Below are positions 49,324 to 62,760 of a stretch of 64,000 nucleotides of DNA, piece by piece. Source of the stretch: Talpa occidentalis (taxonomy: Eukaryota; Chordata; Mammalia; Eulipotyphla; Talpidae); the NCBI RefSeq assembly GCF_014898055.3, contig NW_026555331.1:102384684-102448683 (forward strand), in the 5' to 3' direction. Made by a program: the position numbers and the translations under genes. How positions within the stretch are numbered: the stretch's first letter is position 1; each line of letters opens with the position of its first letter. The notes below the pieces were generated by a model. That model was not told where the DNA came from and did not search any database. It was given only the letters and a program-made list of their open reading frames with translations.

Positions 49324-49562
49324 TTCCCTTTAAAGGAATTAAAAGTCTTGCTTACATGGTTTTTTCAAGATATTCTTTAGAGAAAATTTATTTCCAAGTA
49401 TTTAAAATCAAGGTTCCCCCTCAAACAAACAACTCTTTATTTGTTGCTCTTTTAATAGCATCACAAAACATAAGTTTTACCAATGCCAACTAAAATAGCT
49501 CTCCATGGAGATTTACATACCAAAAATGTTGCTTGATATGAAGAATTATTCAGGTGCTTTTT

Positions 49563-49829
49563 TTTTTTTTAAAGATTTATTCATTTGTTTATACAAGCAC
49601 TGGGCACAGTCAGAAACATGGGAGGGTGAGAGAATTCACCAGAGCCAGAGCAGGGAGCAGAACAGGTAGACTAATGAAATACACTGCTGAGGGGAGGAGC
49701 GGGCATGGCAGGAGAGGTCTGCGTGCCATGTGGGACCCTCGCCAGCTGGCCAGGGATCGAACTGGCGCTGCAGAGGCTGTGGGCAGCCCTGCAGCCCAGT
49801 GCTCAACCACTGCACCACTGGGGAGGCCC
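49563..49829 (-). mobile_element. tRNA-derived SINE
   Basis: Younger-subfamily antisense copy with the perfect 16-bp duplication TATTCAGGTGCTTTTT at 49547-49562 and 49830-49845. Confidence 0.95.
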
Positions 49830-49845
49830 TATTCAGGTGCTTTTT

Positions 49846-52754
49846 AAGATAACTGTATACGTATATACGTACCAAACCCCTGGAACATAGGAGCTCCACC
49901 TTAGAGATGGCTTACTGCAAGTCCTCTTTTATAGCACTTTTTATCTGGTTACCCCAATAAGTGCATGTTAATATATGTGATCTTGAAAAATACTCTTTGT
50001 ATATTCCAAAATTTCTAGAATTCACTTTATAATTCAGTAATTCTTTTAAAAGTTGACCTTCAATTATTATACAAGTAATACTTGCTTATTATAGAAACTA
50101 TATATGAGCAAAAAAGAACAAAATAAGTATGATTCACAATGCTGCCACGTAGAGAGAATCACCATTAATAGTTTGGTGTAGGTCCTTCCAGAAAAATTGA
50201 GATAATAAGGTTAATACTGTCTGTTACCTACTTTTTCTGCTAATAGTATACTGTGACTATCTTTCTATATAGCAAACATATTACATATACAGAAAAAATA
50301 ACCTTCAAATCCATGTCCATGTTTGCAATTAGATTGACATTATAAGGTAGACGGGGAAGGCTCTGTTTTCTCTATTATATGCATGAAGAGGTAGAGACAA
50401 AGGGAATGTAAGAAATGGAACAGAATGGGACTGATATTTGCATCTTGACTCAACATCCACTCTTCTTTTCTCTCCTATGCTGATAATAGCATGGTGACTC
50501 TATAAACACTGAATCATCAAGGCAGGAAATTACAGCAAATCTTAATTAAGGGCATTCCTGAGTCTGAGTAAACAAAAAATATTGAATTGAATTATGAACT
50601 ACTGTTGAAAGCAATTGTATAGCTTTCTGTGCCTCATTAGCAGCTAATTAATTGCTACCATGTAATATCTTAAGTATGCAAACATCTTATGAACAAAAGG
50701 GAAGATAATTTATAAACAAAGGAAAGAACAGATGGGTTTCTATACATTAGATAATGATTATCCAAAAAGTACTCAACATGTTGAAGAGGTGAGCTGAATC
50801 TGTCAAGAGGATATGTAAAATAGATGAAGGCAAAGTTCTTCACTTGAGATCTCCAAATCTGCTGCATATCTGTAGAAAACTTTCATAGATGAGGGACCTC
50901 AACTTCTTCCAATGCTAAGCTCAGTTACAGTGGCAGCCGAATGGATATGTGGTAGGTTGGCAGCTGCTGTATATGTCTGAGGACTGGTAATAAGGATCTG
51001 TTTGCCATGTTCCCACATGTTCCTCTCTATTGCATGTAATCAATGTGAGGTTTGCTAATCTCTATTAGCAGTGGGGGTCTTTCTTTAGTAAAACATCATC
51101 TAAATCAAAGGTCAGCAAATTACGACTTGCCCTCTGTTTGTGCTTAAAATGTTTTATTGGCAGATAACCATGCCTGTTCTTGGATGTGCTATTGATAGCT
51201 GCTGTGCTGTACAGTAGCAGAGTACTAATTGTACCGAAACTGTATGGCTGATAAAGCTGAAGATATTTGCTTTTGGGACCTTTACAGAAAATGTTTGCCC
51301 ATTCACAATCTAGAATAAGGATATGGGATAGGGAGGAGAGTCCCAATCTCAACTCCAGACATTGCATAGTAATCAGAGACAAAGGTCTATAGAAGCATTC
51401 TGGTAAGAACTCACCATCATGGTCCAAGAACTCACAGTTGCCTCATCTGTGATGATAACAAGATTGAGACATTTTAACGTGGAAAAGATGATTTGGAGAT
51501 GAAGGGAAAGTGGAGGGGGATGGAGGATTCTAGCTGAATTAAAATGCTGATAGAATGATAAGTGGAAGGACTGTGTAACTCCAACTAGGATATGGTGACA
51601 GTTACTGGGAGACTATACTAAGTCCATTCAGTGGGCTTTCTAACAACAAGGAGTTAAAAAACAAAATAGGCTGTTAATACTATTTATGAATACTGTACTC
51701 TTTTAAACTGCCAGGGTTTGCATTATTCTGTCTGTTGTAACTAATATTCTTAGGTTCTCCATGATAACCTAAGGTTATCTCATAATAACTCTCATAACAA
51801 ACCAATTTGGGGGAGTCTAAATTATACACATAATGTTGATTTTCACTGACAAGTTAATTATCCAACCCATTGCTTCTCTTTACATGTCTCTGAAACCCCT
51901 TTCCATGACCATGCTCTAACACTCAATAAAACTACTAAGATTTTGCATTATTAAAGAGGCCCTATCTTGTAATTAAACATACATATATTTAGGGTACATA
52001 GGAAATTGGAAATGACTGACTCAACATTTTTGCATCACAGTTTTGTTTTATGCATTCCTTTCTTCCTTTCCTTATTTTACTTCCCATTTTTCATCTTGAA
52101 ATAGGTGTCCATGACTGTTAGTCAAAAGAGCTAACTGAGGTTATTAATATTTTCTGAACCTATTTCTTTTTATCTTCTCTGCTTTCCTGTCTTTTCCTGT
52201 GCTGTGCTGTGTTCTCCAGACACAAAATTATTTTGGCTAGCAACTCTACCTTAATGATACGGGAGGTGAGAGCTTGCTGCTTTTCCCAAGATGAGCAGAG
52301 CAGTCCCAGCAGAGAACTCAAAGCTAGGGGTTATTTTCTTAATGAAAATGTTGATCAGATTAAAGTGGTTGTTTCAGTGACTTTTGCTCTTCTTGTTGAT
52401 GGGGAAATTGTGCCTCCTGCTAAGTAATGGACCCCACTGTGCTCTTGGGAGTCCTGTGGGGTTGGGGATTTATAGATGCCTTCCCATGCAAGTGGAAGGC
52501 TCAGTTTTCCCTCTTTTCTTATATCCTGATTCCCTCTTTCTGGGGTACTGCTGCATCCCCCAAGCACCAGAGTTTCCCTGCCAATTCTGCTGTTTCCTTT
52601 GGTTCCTTCTGAGGGCTGTGAGGGAGAATCTGCTTCTATACCTCTATTCTAGCTTCTCATTTGCTGACAATCTTTGATAATCCTTAGCTTCTAGAAAGAT
52701 TCTTCACTTCTCCCAACCTCCCCTTTCATATTCACATGATGTTTTTCCTGTATG
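49846..52754. other. Intergenic, no gene seen
   Basis: AT-rich, with a single hAT-like relic at 51.1 kb. Confidence 0.65.
51095..51320. repeat. hAT-like DNA transposon relic
   Basis: AGGTCAGCAAATTACGACTT at one end and CCTTTACAGAAAATGTTTGCC at the other, with TGTTTTATTGGCAGATAACC between, the layout of a common mammalian non-autonomous DNA element. Exact family not named. Confidence 0.6.
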
Positions 52755-52960
52755 TGTATTTCTGTGTCCAAATTCCCCCTTTACAAAAGGACACCCATCA
52801 TTTTGAATTAGGGCCCACCCTATTCCAGTATGACTTCATCTTAACTAATTACATTGGCACCAACTTTATTTCCAAATAAGCTCATATTCTGAAACACTGG
52901 GGGTTAAGACTTGAATGTGTGAATTTCAGGAGGTCACAATTCAATCCATAACACTGCTCC
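52755..52960 (-). repeat. MaLR-type LTR relic (MLT1-like)
   Basis: Antisense: TAGGGCCCACCCTATTCCAG, TCTTAACTAATTACATTGGC and GGGTTAAGACTTGAATGTGT, followed by ACAATTCAATCCATAACAC. Confidence 0.6.
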
Positions 52961-53839
52961 TTCAGGGTTTTGTTTGAGTTTTCTCTTCGTAAAATGGAAC
53001 GAGTCACTTTGGTCATAGAATTGGAACCAAAGGAGGATAAGTAGGATAGCTCAAAATGACTCACTTTGTAAATGGGAAAGTGCTTTCCAGATGGTGACTG
53101 TTATTAAGAAATAATGCTTCTATATCTGTATGGGGCTCCCATCAAAAGGTCTGTGTGGAAAAACACAAAAGACAACTCCCAAACTGCCCTTCCTCAAGTC
53201 AAGGAGAATGGGATGACCTTTGAGTTTGTCCCCATAGGAAGTTAGTATGAGGAGGAAGTTGGTGTTGAACAGAAGACTCCTAGCCAGCGCTCATCTCCCT
53301 TCTACTTAGAGGTTTGCTTACAATACTTTTCCAATGGAAATGAACTCAAGTGTCCCCTTAATTCAACCTTTTTAGAATTCTTAGTATTTGATAGCAGACT
53401 TGACTATAATATCCTCGAGGAGTGGGAGCAGGGAGTCAGAACACAGAGGGAATTTTAGAGTTCCTCTCTTTGAACAAGAGCTGGCTCAGCCCTTGTGATG
53501 TTGTTGTTCTATTGATGAGCACAGTGGGCCCCAGAGATCTGAGATCTCCCGCCTGGATAAAGAGTTTTTTGTGTGTTTATTTATGAATATTTTCATAATT
53601 GCTCAGAATGCAGTGCTTTAGAGTTAGTGGGCCTTCCCTGAATGCTATTGGTTGGCTTACTTTGCTTTTCTTCTGTGTTCTTATAGCCTGGATGTCATTC
53701 ATTATGTTTTAATCATTTATTTTCTTGTCTGTCTATTTCACTGAGCCAGAGACCTTTTGAGATCAAAGCACAAATACGTTTATATCTCAAAGCCTAGAAT
53801 AAGCTCTTATGCTTTGACATGCATCAGCATGTCACAGAT

Positions 53840-53980
53840 TGCTGGGCCCATTCCCAGAGTTTCTGGCTCGATAGGCATGGGTTGGGGCTGAAAATCTGTG
53901 TTTCTCACAAGTTCCCAGGCATTGCTGATGATGCTGGTCAAGGAACCACACTTTGAGAAACACTGACCTAGAATAGTAGC
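53840..53980. repeat. hAT-Charlie relic (MER5A-like)
   Basis: CAGAGTTTCTGGCTCGATAG, AAAATCTGTGTTTCTCACAA and CACACTTTGAGAAACACTGA in order. Confidence 0.75.
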
Positions 53981-55074
53981 TGTCATGTAGTAAGTGTATA
54001 ATAAATGTTTTTTTGGAATGCATAAGTGAAGGTGAGGAAGGTGACCTTTTATCTGATACCAGGAAACTATAGAGAGACAAAAGGAAATGAAGCAAAAATG
54101 AGATTATTTGCTAAAAGCTGCTTAAAAGTCATTGTACCTTTGGTCAGTCTTGTCAATGCCTATCCCTTAGTCTGAGACTTGTCAGGAGAGGAGGTTAAGG
54201 GTTTGTTTACTGTAGGACAGAGGAGATGAACCTATAGTTTCCTTACCTGCTATTTTTGGTTGGAGATAGTTAAACTCTGCACTACCTATCTCAAAAAAGA
54301 GCTGCAAAAGTTTGCTTTCTGATATTTTTCACCTGCACAGGTCTTTAAGTTCAGTCTAGCCTTTTTAAGAGGAGAAGTGACTTCCTTCATATATTTCTCT
54401 ACTCTAACAAAATCAACCATAAATTAATAAACCATCACCAGGGGAAAAAAAACTGGTAGTGGTTTAAAAATATATAACCCATTTGCTTAAAATTCAATTA
54501 AATAAAAAAATCACATTCACAAAATCATGTATTCAGTAAAGTTTTCTGTGACAGTTTCTGATTAATTTCATGGAAAAATAGAAACATGGTCTTCTCAATA
54601 AGTTATTAAATTATTAAAGTTATTAAAACAAGTATTGGTTACTGTAATTTGTAGTGATACTGTGTTAACCGTTCATTTCCAGAACATGCCACTTTGAAAA
54701 CAGAATGTTTCCTTGAGTTTATATTGAGCCATCAAATAGCTATATTTTTTAAAACATTGAAAATCAGGGGGGCTGAAAGTGGATTAACTGCAAAGGGAGG
54801 GGTGTGGAATCAGTGAGAAATCTGCTAATTGAAATGTGGAGAAGGAAGCCCTACAAGCCAATAGTTAATGATTCTTGAGAGTAAATTGGGAGGTAGGGGT
54901 TTTGGGTATAAAAAGAGAAGAAAGTAATAGAAAAAAATGATAAGAATTCAAGAGAATTCTGAATTTGGGTCTCAAATGGCAAAGAGAGTCTTAGAATGGA
55001 GAAGGGGTTCCCCTTCTGAGTCACACGATAGTGAAGGTGGGCAAGGAGGGTATGGTGACAGCTTTACCTTGTTA

Positions 55075-55165
55075 AGAGTTCATCTTAACTTCATTTTGTG
55101 GAGGAGGTAACCAAATTCCAGAGAGGTGAAGTAACCTGTCCAAGGTCACCTTACACAAGGAAAGT
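55075..55165 (-). repeat. MIR SINE relic
   Basis: Antisense MIR core: AGAGAGGTGAAGTAACCTGT then CCAAGGTCACC. Confidence 0.7.
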
Positions 55166-56834
55166 CCCAGGTTACAAAAGTTCTCCTTCTCCACTCTATC
55201 CTATCCCTTCTTGCTTCCACTTCCTTACAACCACTTTTCTTTTCTTAGCATATTGAACAATTGTTTACCAGATATGGTTGATGACTATGCAAAAGTCAAA
55301 GGGTAAGAAAAAATCATAAAGGCATATTCAATTTAGATGAGAAATAATTTAAATGCTTAATTAGTTGGGAAAAAAATCAAGAGCAGGTGGTACCCTAGTC
55401 TGCCAGGAATCTTCAAATAAGAATCTCGATGTTATTGTGTATTCCAAATGGAAAATGTGGAAGTGTTTGTGTATAAAGATACATCATATCATACAAAATG
55501 GTGATATTATATGAAGAAATCCAATTTGGACTGGAGAGAATGTTGACAAATAAGGAGTGGGAGCAGAGTCCATCTACACAACTGATTTTTGCATAGACTT
55601 ATCTATATTGTATCAGTGGCAGTAGTCAAGTTTCCATGGACTGCAAAATGGCAGTCTGGAAGGAAATGGCCATACAACCACTTTCCCAATTCCACCGTAC
55701 CTTTATTTATATATACCCCATTCTGCCCAAGGAAAGGCACTGATGGTTCTACAGTTCTAATCTTCATTCCAAATCTATCTATATTTTCTGTTAATGTCCT
55801 CTAGTCAGAGATCCCCAGGAACACATCTGTACTTGAATAAGTGTGTTTATTATTATTTATCCTAGTGAGGGAAAATTCACACCATAGAAAACTTCAGTTT
55901 CTTTGGTCTCACCCAAAGAAAAAATGACTTAGTAGAGAGACCCCTACCAGAATCTCAGGGAGTTTGGGCAGAAATACAAATGACCATAGAACATATGTTC
56001 TTCCAGGAATGCAAGTAGTTCTTAACGTCTAGAGATGTTAAGGGGCAAGGTAAGTAAAGATGAAATGTGAGTAACGAATAGAAAAGATGTGAGGGGAAAA
56101 CAACCAACAACGTAAGTTGTTGCCATGATTTGAGGAGTTAGCGTGAATATCTAGATGATTCAAACAAATAAAATTTAAAATCCCAAACCCTTTTGCTCCT
56201 AACATGTAGCTAATTTAGAAAAGTTTAGTTATTAACTTTGTAATTTTGTAGTCCCAACCAAGAAATAATTTTGTAGGACTATAAGGAAAGCAAGAAATGC
56301 ATCTCTTTTTTGCTATCAAAAAAGAATTAATTTGAAATAATTCTTTGATATTCATGACAATAAGGACAAATTCAAAGCTTTGGAACTCAGTTGCGCTTAC
56401 TTCTTGGTCTTGGACTGGTTGAAACAGATGTGGGTGAGAGACCTATGGGGAGGTTAACAGTGGCAGCTTTTATCTTGATTTTGGTTTTGTTCATTTTGTC
56501 CCAGATGTGCTGCGCCCCTTCTGCCCCTTTTCTATGGGTACCCACTGGATGGTGCTTTGGACTTGTGGCAAGCCTTTGGGCCTCAGTGGCCCTGCTGTGG
56601 GCCAACCTGTTTGGCATTTACCCACAAGGGGATGGGTAACTTCAGGTGCTCGATTTGGAAACTACATTCTTTATTTTGTCTTTGTTGCACACTAATTATA
56701 TTGAAGTTCCTTACCATTAAAGATCTTACACAGTAGAGTATGTCTTGTCTAGGTATGGCAGATGGTGTAACCTATTTAGAGTGGGCAGGTTTGGGATTTT
56801 GCGGTGCCCCTCACCCTGCCCTGTAGCAAGAGGA

Positions 56835-56975
56835 CCAGCAGTGACATAAACACTATTGGGAACTCCTTAGAAATGCAGAGTCTAAGACTCCACCTGAGAC
56901 CCACTGAATTGAAATCTGCATTGCAAGAAGATTCCCAGGAGATTCTGATGAACATAAATATGTGATAAGCACTCA
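56835..56975. repeat. hAT-Charlie relic (MER5A-like)
   Basis: CTTAGAAATGCAGAGTCTAA, CACCTGAGACCCACTGAATT and GGAGATTCTGATGAACAT in order. Confidence 0.7.
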
Positions 56976-59149
56976 TCTAAGAAGTGCTAACAGATCTGTC
57001 TCCTAGTTGATATGAGAGTTAGCTCATATGAAAGGGAAGGGACTTCTCTGCTGCCATGAGACATTTTGTCAGGGATTTGGCTATGAATACAATGTGAATT
57101 ATGCAGTCTAGGGACAGAGAAAGTTCAGCAGGGACTTGCCCACATCTGGGGCCCTATAACAGCTATAAGAAAAGATTTAGTTAGTTTCTCAATATGCGCG
57201 TCTCTCAAGTGAGACTAGCAGTTGCCTAACAGGAAGCCATGTCTAGCTGATATTCCCATTACTCTGAATAGGATTTTAATGCTGACAAAGAGATTTTGAG
57301 AAGTAATCTAGCTGTTATGTTTTTAGTGAAGTGCTGGGGGAAAAGAGTAATATTTCTCAGGTCAAAAAAATGTGTCTTCTATTTCCTCTGTATCATCTTT
57401 AAACTCCTGGTAGAGTGAGATCTTCATAAAATGAGCACTTTGATAAATGTCATTAATGGTGATTTGCACCACACTGGTTATATTTTTTAATGTAGCTCAT
57501 TCCAACAAATGTTCTGCTTCCCAGGTTAACATCTGTATACCCAGCGACGAAAAACGTACACTGCTGAGTGTACAGAATATTGGGCTCCAGCTAAGTGTGA
57601 TTAGATATCGATTTCTGAGCCCTGCAAACATTTAGCAATGCAGAAACTCTTGGGCATTGGATTATTATGAAACTTGGGGCTGATGTTGGCAGAAGTCCAA
57701 CAGTCACAATCTGTGGAAAATTTCTGGAGTGCCTGTAAGACCCAGACTATAGATTTGGTCCTTGTGTGTGGCCCTTATCTGTGTCCTCATCTACTGATTG
57801 TCCTTTTCACCTGTCTTTGCATCTATATTTGCAGACATGCTTTCAGCCACCAAAGAAAGAGAGAAGAGATGTTTAGTGTAAATTCATCCTGACTGCTGGG
57901 AAAAACAAAAGAAAACAAAACAACCTCAAACTTACACGTGATGAGCCTACAGTCAGTGAAGAATAGTACAGTATAACTCTTTTATTTTTGTATTGGGTAT
58001 AGTATTAGTCTTTTTTTATTTGCAGTGGGAGTTGTTATCAAAGAACTGTAAAAATATCTTTTTAGTGTTCAAATATATATAGTGCTGAGAATAAGAAGGG
58101 CTAATTTATTCACAAATTTTGGAGGATTAAAGATGACTGTAAGGTTTTGATATTTTTTTCTTGAGACATGGAAAGCTCATGACTGATTTGATTAATACAA
58201 TATGGTAGAAAGGATATTTCCCAGTTTCTGAACTCAGATTTTGAGACTGGCAGCTTCTACTTCCTGTCTCTTGGAACGCAGCACTCAAGACACATAGAGA
58301 GGCTATCTATAGGTACTCTGATCTGCAGTACTAGTTGAGTTTCTAGTTAGTAGGGATATTAACCAGACATGCCATTTTGGGCATCCAGTCCAGAGGACTC
58401 CAGCTGTTGTCTGGCCACACCTGCATGAGAGAATCAAGGAGAAACAAGGAGAAACTCAGTTAGCTGAGTTAGACAACTAGTAGAACAATGAGAAATAAGA
58501 AATTATTTTATGCCACTGCATTTTTGAGCTATGTTACAAACAATCAAAAATTGAAACAGAGGTCACTCTATTTATTTATAGTAGTAGGTCACTCTAGAGC
58601 TACACAAATCCATTTTTCCTTTCAGACACAATTCCAAGACTCACACATGGAAGACCCCCTGCCCAATGCAAACACTTGACCCACCTTAGCTTGCAATATC
58701 CTATCTTGTATTTGAAAGGTGACTTTTCACTGAGAAAAACCCATGCTTGTTTTATTAAATTATCACAGAGGCCATCAGTAAGACCACCAGATGTTTCTGG
58801 TTCTGTTCTCAAACCCAGAACTAAAAGCAGCATTATGCACACACTGCAAGCTTGTCCCCCCGTGATTCCATGTGGCCAATTCTTCACTCGGTTCTTTTAG
58901 GTGGGAAATATTCTGGCAGTTTTTGGCCAAAGCACCAAATAGTGTCCATAAAGTTCCTATGTTATTGACTTTCTATCTGAAAAATGGAAGTTCCCAAAGG
59001 AATTTGACTATGATGAAGTCAACATTTTATTTTGGTCTTTCTTCCTGTATCTTTGTGTCAATTCATGAGTCATTACACACTGGCAGCTGGGATTTTTGTA
59101 AAGTTTTAGCACAAACTTTAAAGGCAAATAGCAGTCTGTACTTTTTGGC

Positions 59150-59295
59150 TGAACATTCTCAATCCTGTTTGTACATTAGAGTTACCTTGAGAACATTCCA
59201 AACAGTGAAACCACCCACTGCCTGGGTCTCACTGCAGATTAATTAAATTAAAATATCTGGGGGTAGGTCATCAGCATTGATGGTTTAAAAATTCT
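59150..59295. repeat. hAT-type relic
   Basis: TGTACATTAGAGTTACCTTG, CCTGGGTCTCACTGCAGATT and GGTCATCAGCATTGATGGTT resemble MER20/MER5-class elements. Confidence 0.5.
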
Positions 59296-61184
59296 CTGTA
59301 GGTGATTTATAGATGTAGGGAAGGCTGAGAAGCATATCTAACCCACTGATTCAATGATCTCTTATTTGTGGTAGATTCTTTCCAATAGTATATCTATGTC
59401 TCCAAATTTTCCAATTCTTTAGGGTCCAGTTCAGATAATATTTTCTTCATGAAGTTACATAGTGCTACAATTGGCATATTTTCTGTTTTTTTTTTAATTA
59501 GTCATATTTTATTGTTACTTGTTTTCTTCTACCTAATATATACTTTATTATCTCTTTTCCTCCTTCTTATATTGATGATAGGTCTGATATACGTGTATAC
59601 GGAATTCAGTAAATGTTTATTAAATGAAGACATGAATGGATGTTGGGAAATCCATTCCACTTTCATGGTCTTTTCTTGGATGCCAAGTATGCTTTTGTGT
59701 GGATGGAGGTGGAGGTGCTTATGTGCGGCCTCAATTAGAATTGCCCTAACTTTACCCCCTTCCCCCAACCATGATAGAATAGAGCAGCTATAGCTCTTGA
59801 ACCTATGTCTCTGGATGCTCCCTGTCTCTGGATGCTCCCTGTCCCACTCTTCTTTTTTCCTATTCTTACTATTCAGTTAAGTTTTTTCTCATTTAAATGA
59901 CTATTCTTTACAATGGTCTAAATACCTACTTTCCACGCTTGCTGGTGTGATGGTCATCAGAGGGAAGATGGATGCTCCACAGTGTGCTGTGGAACAAAAA
60001 CCCTTTGAAAGTACCAAGACTGATAAGGCTGCCTGCTTATCTCCCCACTGGCAAGAGACTACCTATTTACTGAGCTAAAATGATAAATATTCCAAGAGCA
60101 AGCTCAGAAGTCACCTAGACCCACATTCTTCTTTGTAGAATCTCTGCGGTATCTATACTGATGAAGCCACTAGATGTAAATTTTAGCCAGCAAAAGAGAC
60201 AATGGATAATTGTTTTGGGTTTTACGGCCTCTGCTGAAATGCTACTGATTGCCAAGTTTCCAGTAATCTTAGGACTGACTTCAACTGGATACATCAGTGT
60301 GTTCCTTTTATACTTATTCTATGTGGCATCCTTTTGTGCATTGCACAAATTTACTCATTCATTATTATTTCTACTTTGAAACACAAAAGGCATCTCATTT
60401 TTTTTTTTAGAATTTAGAATTCTAATTTTAGGTTACTAGAAAAGCCCTGAAATTGTCCTGTAATTGAAGAGTTCCCTCTGAAGTTCAAATCTTTCTTGGC
60501 TTGAATGCGAGAGGGAGTTATGGATGGACTCATGACATTTCTTATTGGGGATATAAAAGGTCAGATTTTAATACTTTCTCTTGATATATGCATCTGGCTT
60601 AAGATCAGACAGTTTTGAATGATGGAATTTAAATTATAATTTAGTGAAGGGGTAAGAGATGAGAAATTATGGCTTCACTGCAATGCCTGAGCTTTACACC
60701 AGTTCTTTAGCATTATGCATGGGGGTTTGTGGGTAAAAGTAAAATGTAGCTTTTCAGGAACACTGTGATGATGCCTCAGGAATAAAAGCAGATGTTCATG
60801 TTGGCTTATAATAATTACCAGACATCCTATCTTGGAAAAATGAAGACAATTGCCTTAACATAAATCCTTGTCTTTTGAACACTCTAGAAGGATGTTAGCC
60901 TATTGCTTCTCATTTTGTCCAAATGCCTCAAAATTCTTACCTCATCTCTTTTGTCTGCCCTCAATGAAAATTCCTGAGTATGTAAATACTTCTTCCTTAC
61001 TTCTTTGTGTAAAAAAAAAAAGACTACATAAGATCAGATTAACTGAATGGGACTTCCCCCTTCCCAATCTAAGAAAATTACTTCTATCCCTTCTGTTGTA
61101 CAAAATTTTTAAGCAAGCCATACATTAATTAAGAACAGAGATAATGTGGTAGAAAATATACTAGGACTGGATTTAAACCATCAA

Positions 61185-61490
61185 CCCTTCTTATCACTTA
61201 GATTCCTTGAACTTCAGTTTCCTCATCTGTAAATTACCAATTTTCCTCAGTTTCTTTTTTTTTAAAGATTTATTTAGTTTTATACAAGAACTGGGGTACA
61301 GGCCAGAGGCACGGGAGGGTGAGATGATTCACCAGAGACATAGCGGGGTGCAGAATAGGCAGACGGACTGAAGACACTGCTGAGAGCTCTGCAGCGCAGC
61401 GCTCAATCTGCTGTGCCACAGGGGAGGCCCCGTTCCTCAGTTTTCTTATCTAGTAAATTGTTCTGAGGCTTAAATAAAACCAGTCTCTTT
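61185..61490 (+). repeat. MIR SINE relic split by a SINE
   Basis: TTGAACTTCAGTTTCCTCAT on the left and TTTTCTTATCTAGTAAATTG on the right of the 61.3-kb SINE belong to one sense MIR. Confidence 0.6.
61256..61432 (-). mobile_element. SINE with internal deletion
   Basis: Antisense copy missing roughly 80 bp between CACTGCTGAG and AGCTCTGCAGCGC. Flanked by TTCCTCAGTTT-type repeats (61243 and 61433). It splits an old MIR. Confidence 0.9.
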
Positions 61491-62083
61491 AGAATGGTTC
61501 TATTATCTTCTGTTCTGTGTTGTGGTAATCCACTGTGGTGCCTGACAGTGCTCTCTTATAGTGAACTACTTCTCGTGTGTCTTAGTTTTTTGCTTGTGAG
61601 CTCATTCTTAGCTGGGATTATTTTTGATCCTATGGGTCCTCTGTGCCCTGCTTTGTGGGACTCTCTTTATAGAGATGTTTTCTATTTGCCATGTCTAGGT
61701 CTTCCAAGTATTTCACTTGCCTACAATGAATTTTAATGGTAATTTGTGAGTTTGAGATCCCAATAACAAGTGGTAGTCATTTGGACTTCATATCTACAAG
61801 TGACCCAGACTTGGGGGCCCATCAAACCTCTTGGGGACCAATCAGACTTCTTTGCCTTGTCTCTGGAATCCCTTTGGGAGTTCTCCCATTCCTCTTAGGC
61901 AAAGGGAACAGGATTTGTGTAGGAGCCTAAATTCTAGAATCACACTTCATGTAAGTCCAAGATCTTATCTCTGCTTTTCATGAGAATGGCATGACTCTAA
62001 TCCCTTGTCGTTATCAGGCCCTGCAACCTAATATGCCATCTCTGGGATTCAATTGCCTTGACTCATGTGCCCTGAATTTCTTT

Positions 62084-62358
62084 TTTTCTTTTATCTTTTT
62101 TAAAGATTTATTTATTTATACAAGAACTGGGGTACAGTCAGAGGCGCGGGAGGGTGAGAGAATTCACCAGAGACAGAGTGGGGAGCAGAACAGGCAGACA
62201 GACCAAAGATACTGCTGAGGGGAGCAGCGGGCGCAGCAGGAGAGGTCTACCATGCCATGTGAGTTTCTCCCTAGCCGGCTGGGAATCGAACCAGCGTTGA
62301 GGAGGCTGTGGACAGCTTCATAGCCGGGGCTCAATCCACTGTGCAACCGGGGAGTCCC
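62084..62358 (-). mobile_element. tRNA-derived SINE
   Basis: Antisense full-length copy with the duplication TGCCCTGAATTTCTTT at 62068-62083 and 62359-62374. Confidence 0.95.
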
Positions 62359-62604
62359 TGCCCTGAATTTCTTTGCGGCTTTTTGGTAACTGGAAATTTC
62401 CCTCTTTGTCTTTTGAGTTTGGCTTTTAAAAATATGATTGTAGTTGATCCAGAGTCTCTGTTTTGTAGAGGTAAAGAGAATATTAGTTCAATTTGTGTGA
62501 TGCTGGAACTAAAAATCAGATTTATATTCTTTATGAGCATTCTCCTTGGTTAACCCCTTTATTTTATTTCAGGAAGACACCCCTGTTCACTGACAGAAGC
62601 ACAA

Positions 62605-62760
62605 CTTCAAAAATGCTGATGTGCATAGGAATCCCCTGAGGATCTTGTTAAAATGCAGATTCTGGTTCCTGTAGGGTCTGGTTCCTGGCATTCTGTATTT
62701 CTAATAAGCTCCCAGGTAATGTTGATGCTTCTGCCCACACCCTGAGTAGAAGGTTAAAGG
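62605..62760. repeat. hAT-Charlie relic (MER5A-like)
   Basis: GCATAGGAATCCCCTGAGGA, TCTTGTTAAAATGCAGATTC and AATAAGCTCCCAGGTAATGT in order. Confidence 0.7.

Larger units (their letters stand above)
54000..61184. other. Intergenic, no gene seen
   Basis: Seven kilobases with three old relics. A frame at 56391-56639 is open and hydrophobic on the plus strand, and its complement is also open, but neither resembles a known protein. A 17-bp tandem duplication (TCTCTGGATGCTCCCTG) lies near 59808. Confidence 0.6.

Noticed and set aside
56387..56639. Overlapping open frames on both strands, one hydrophobic
   Set aside because: No recognisable family, splice context or promoter; short enough to occur by chance in a GC-richer patch.
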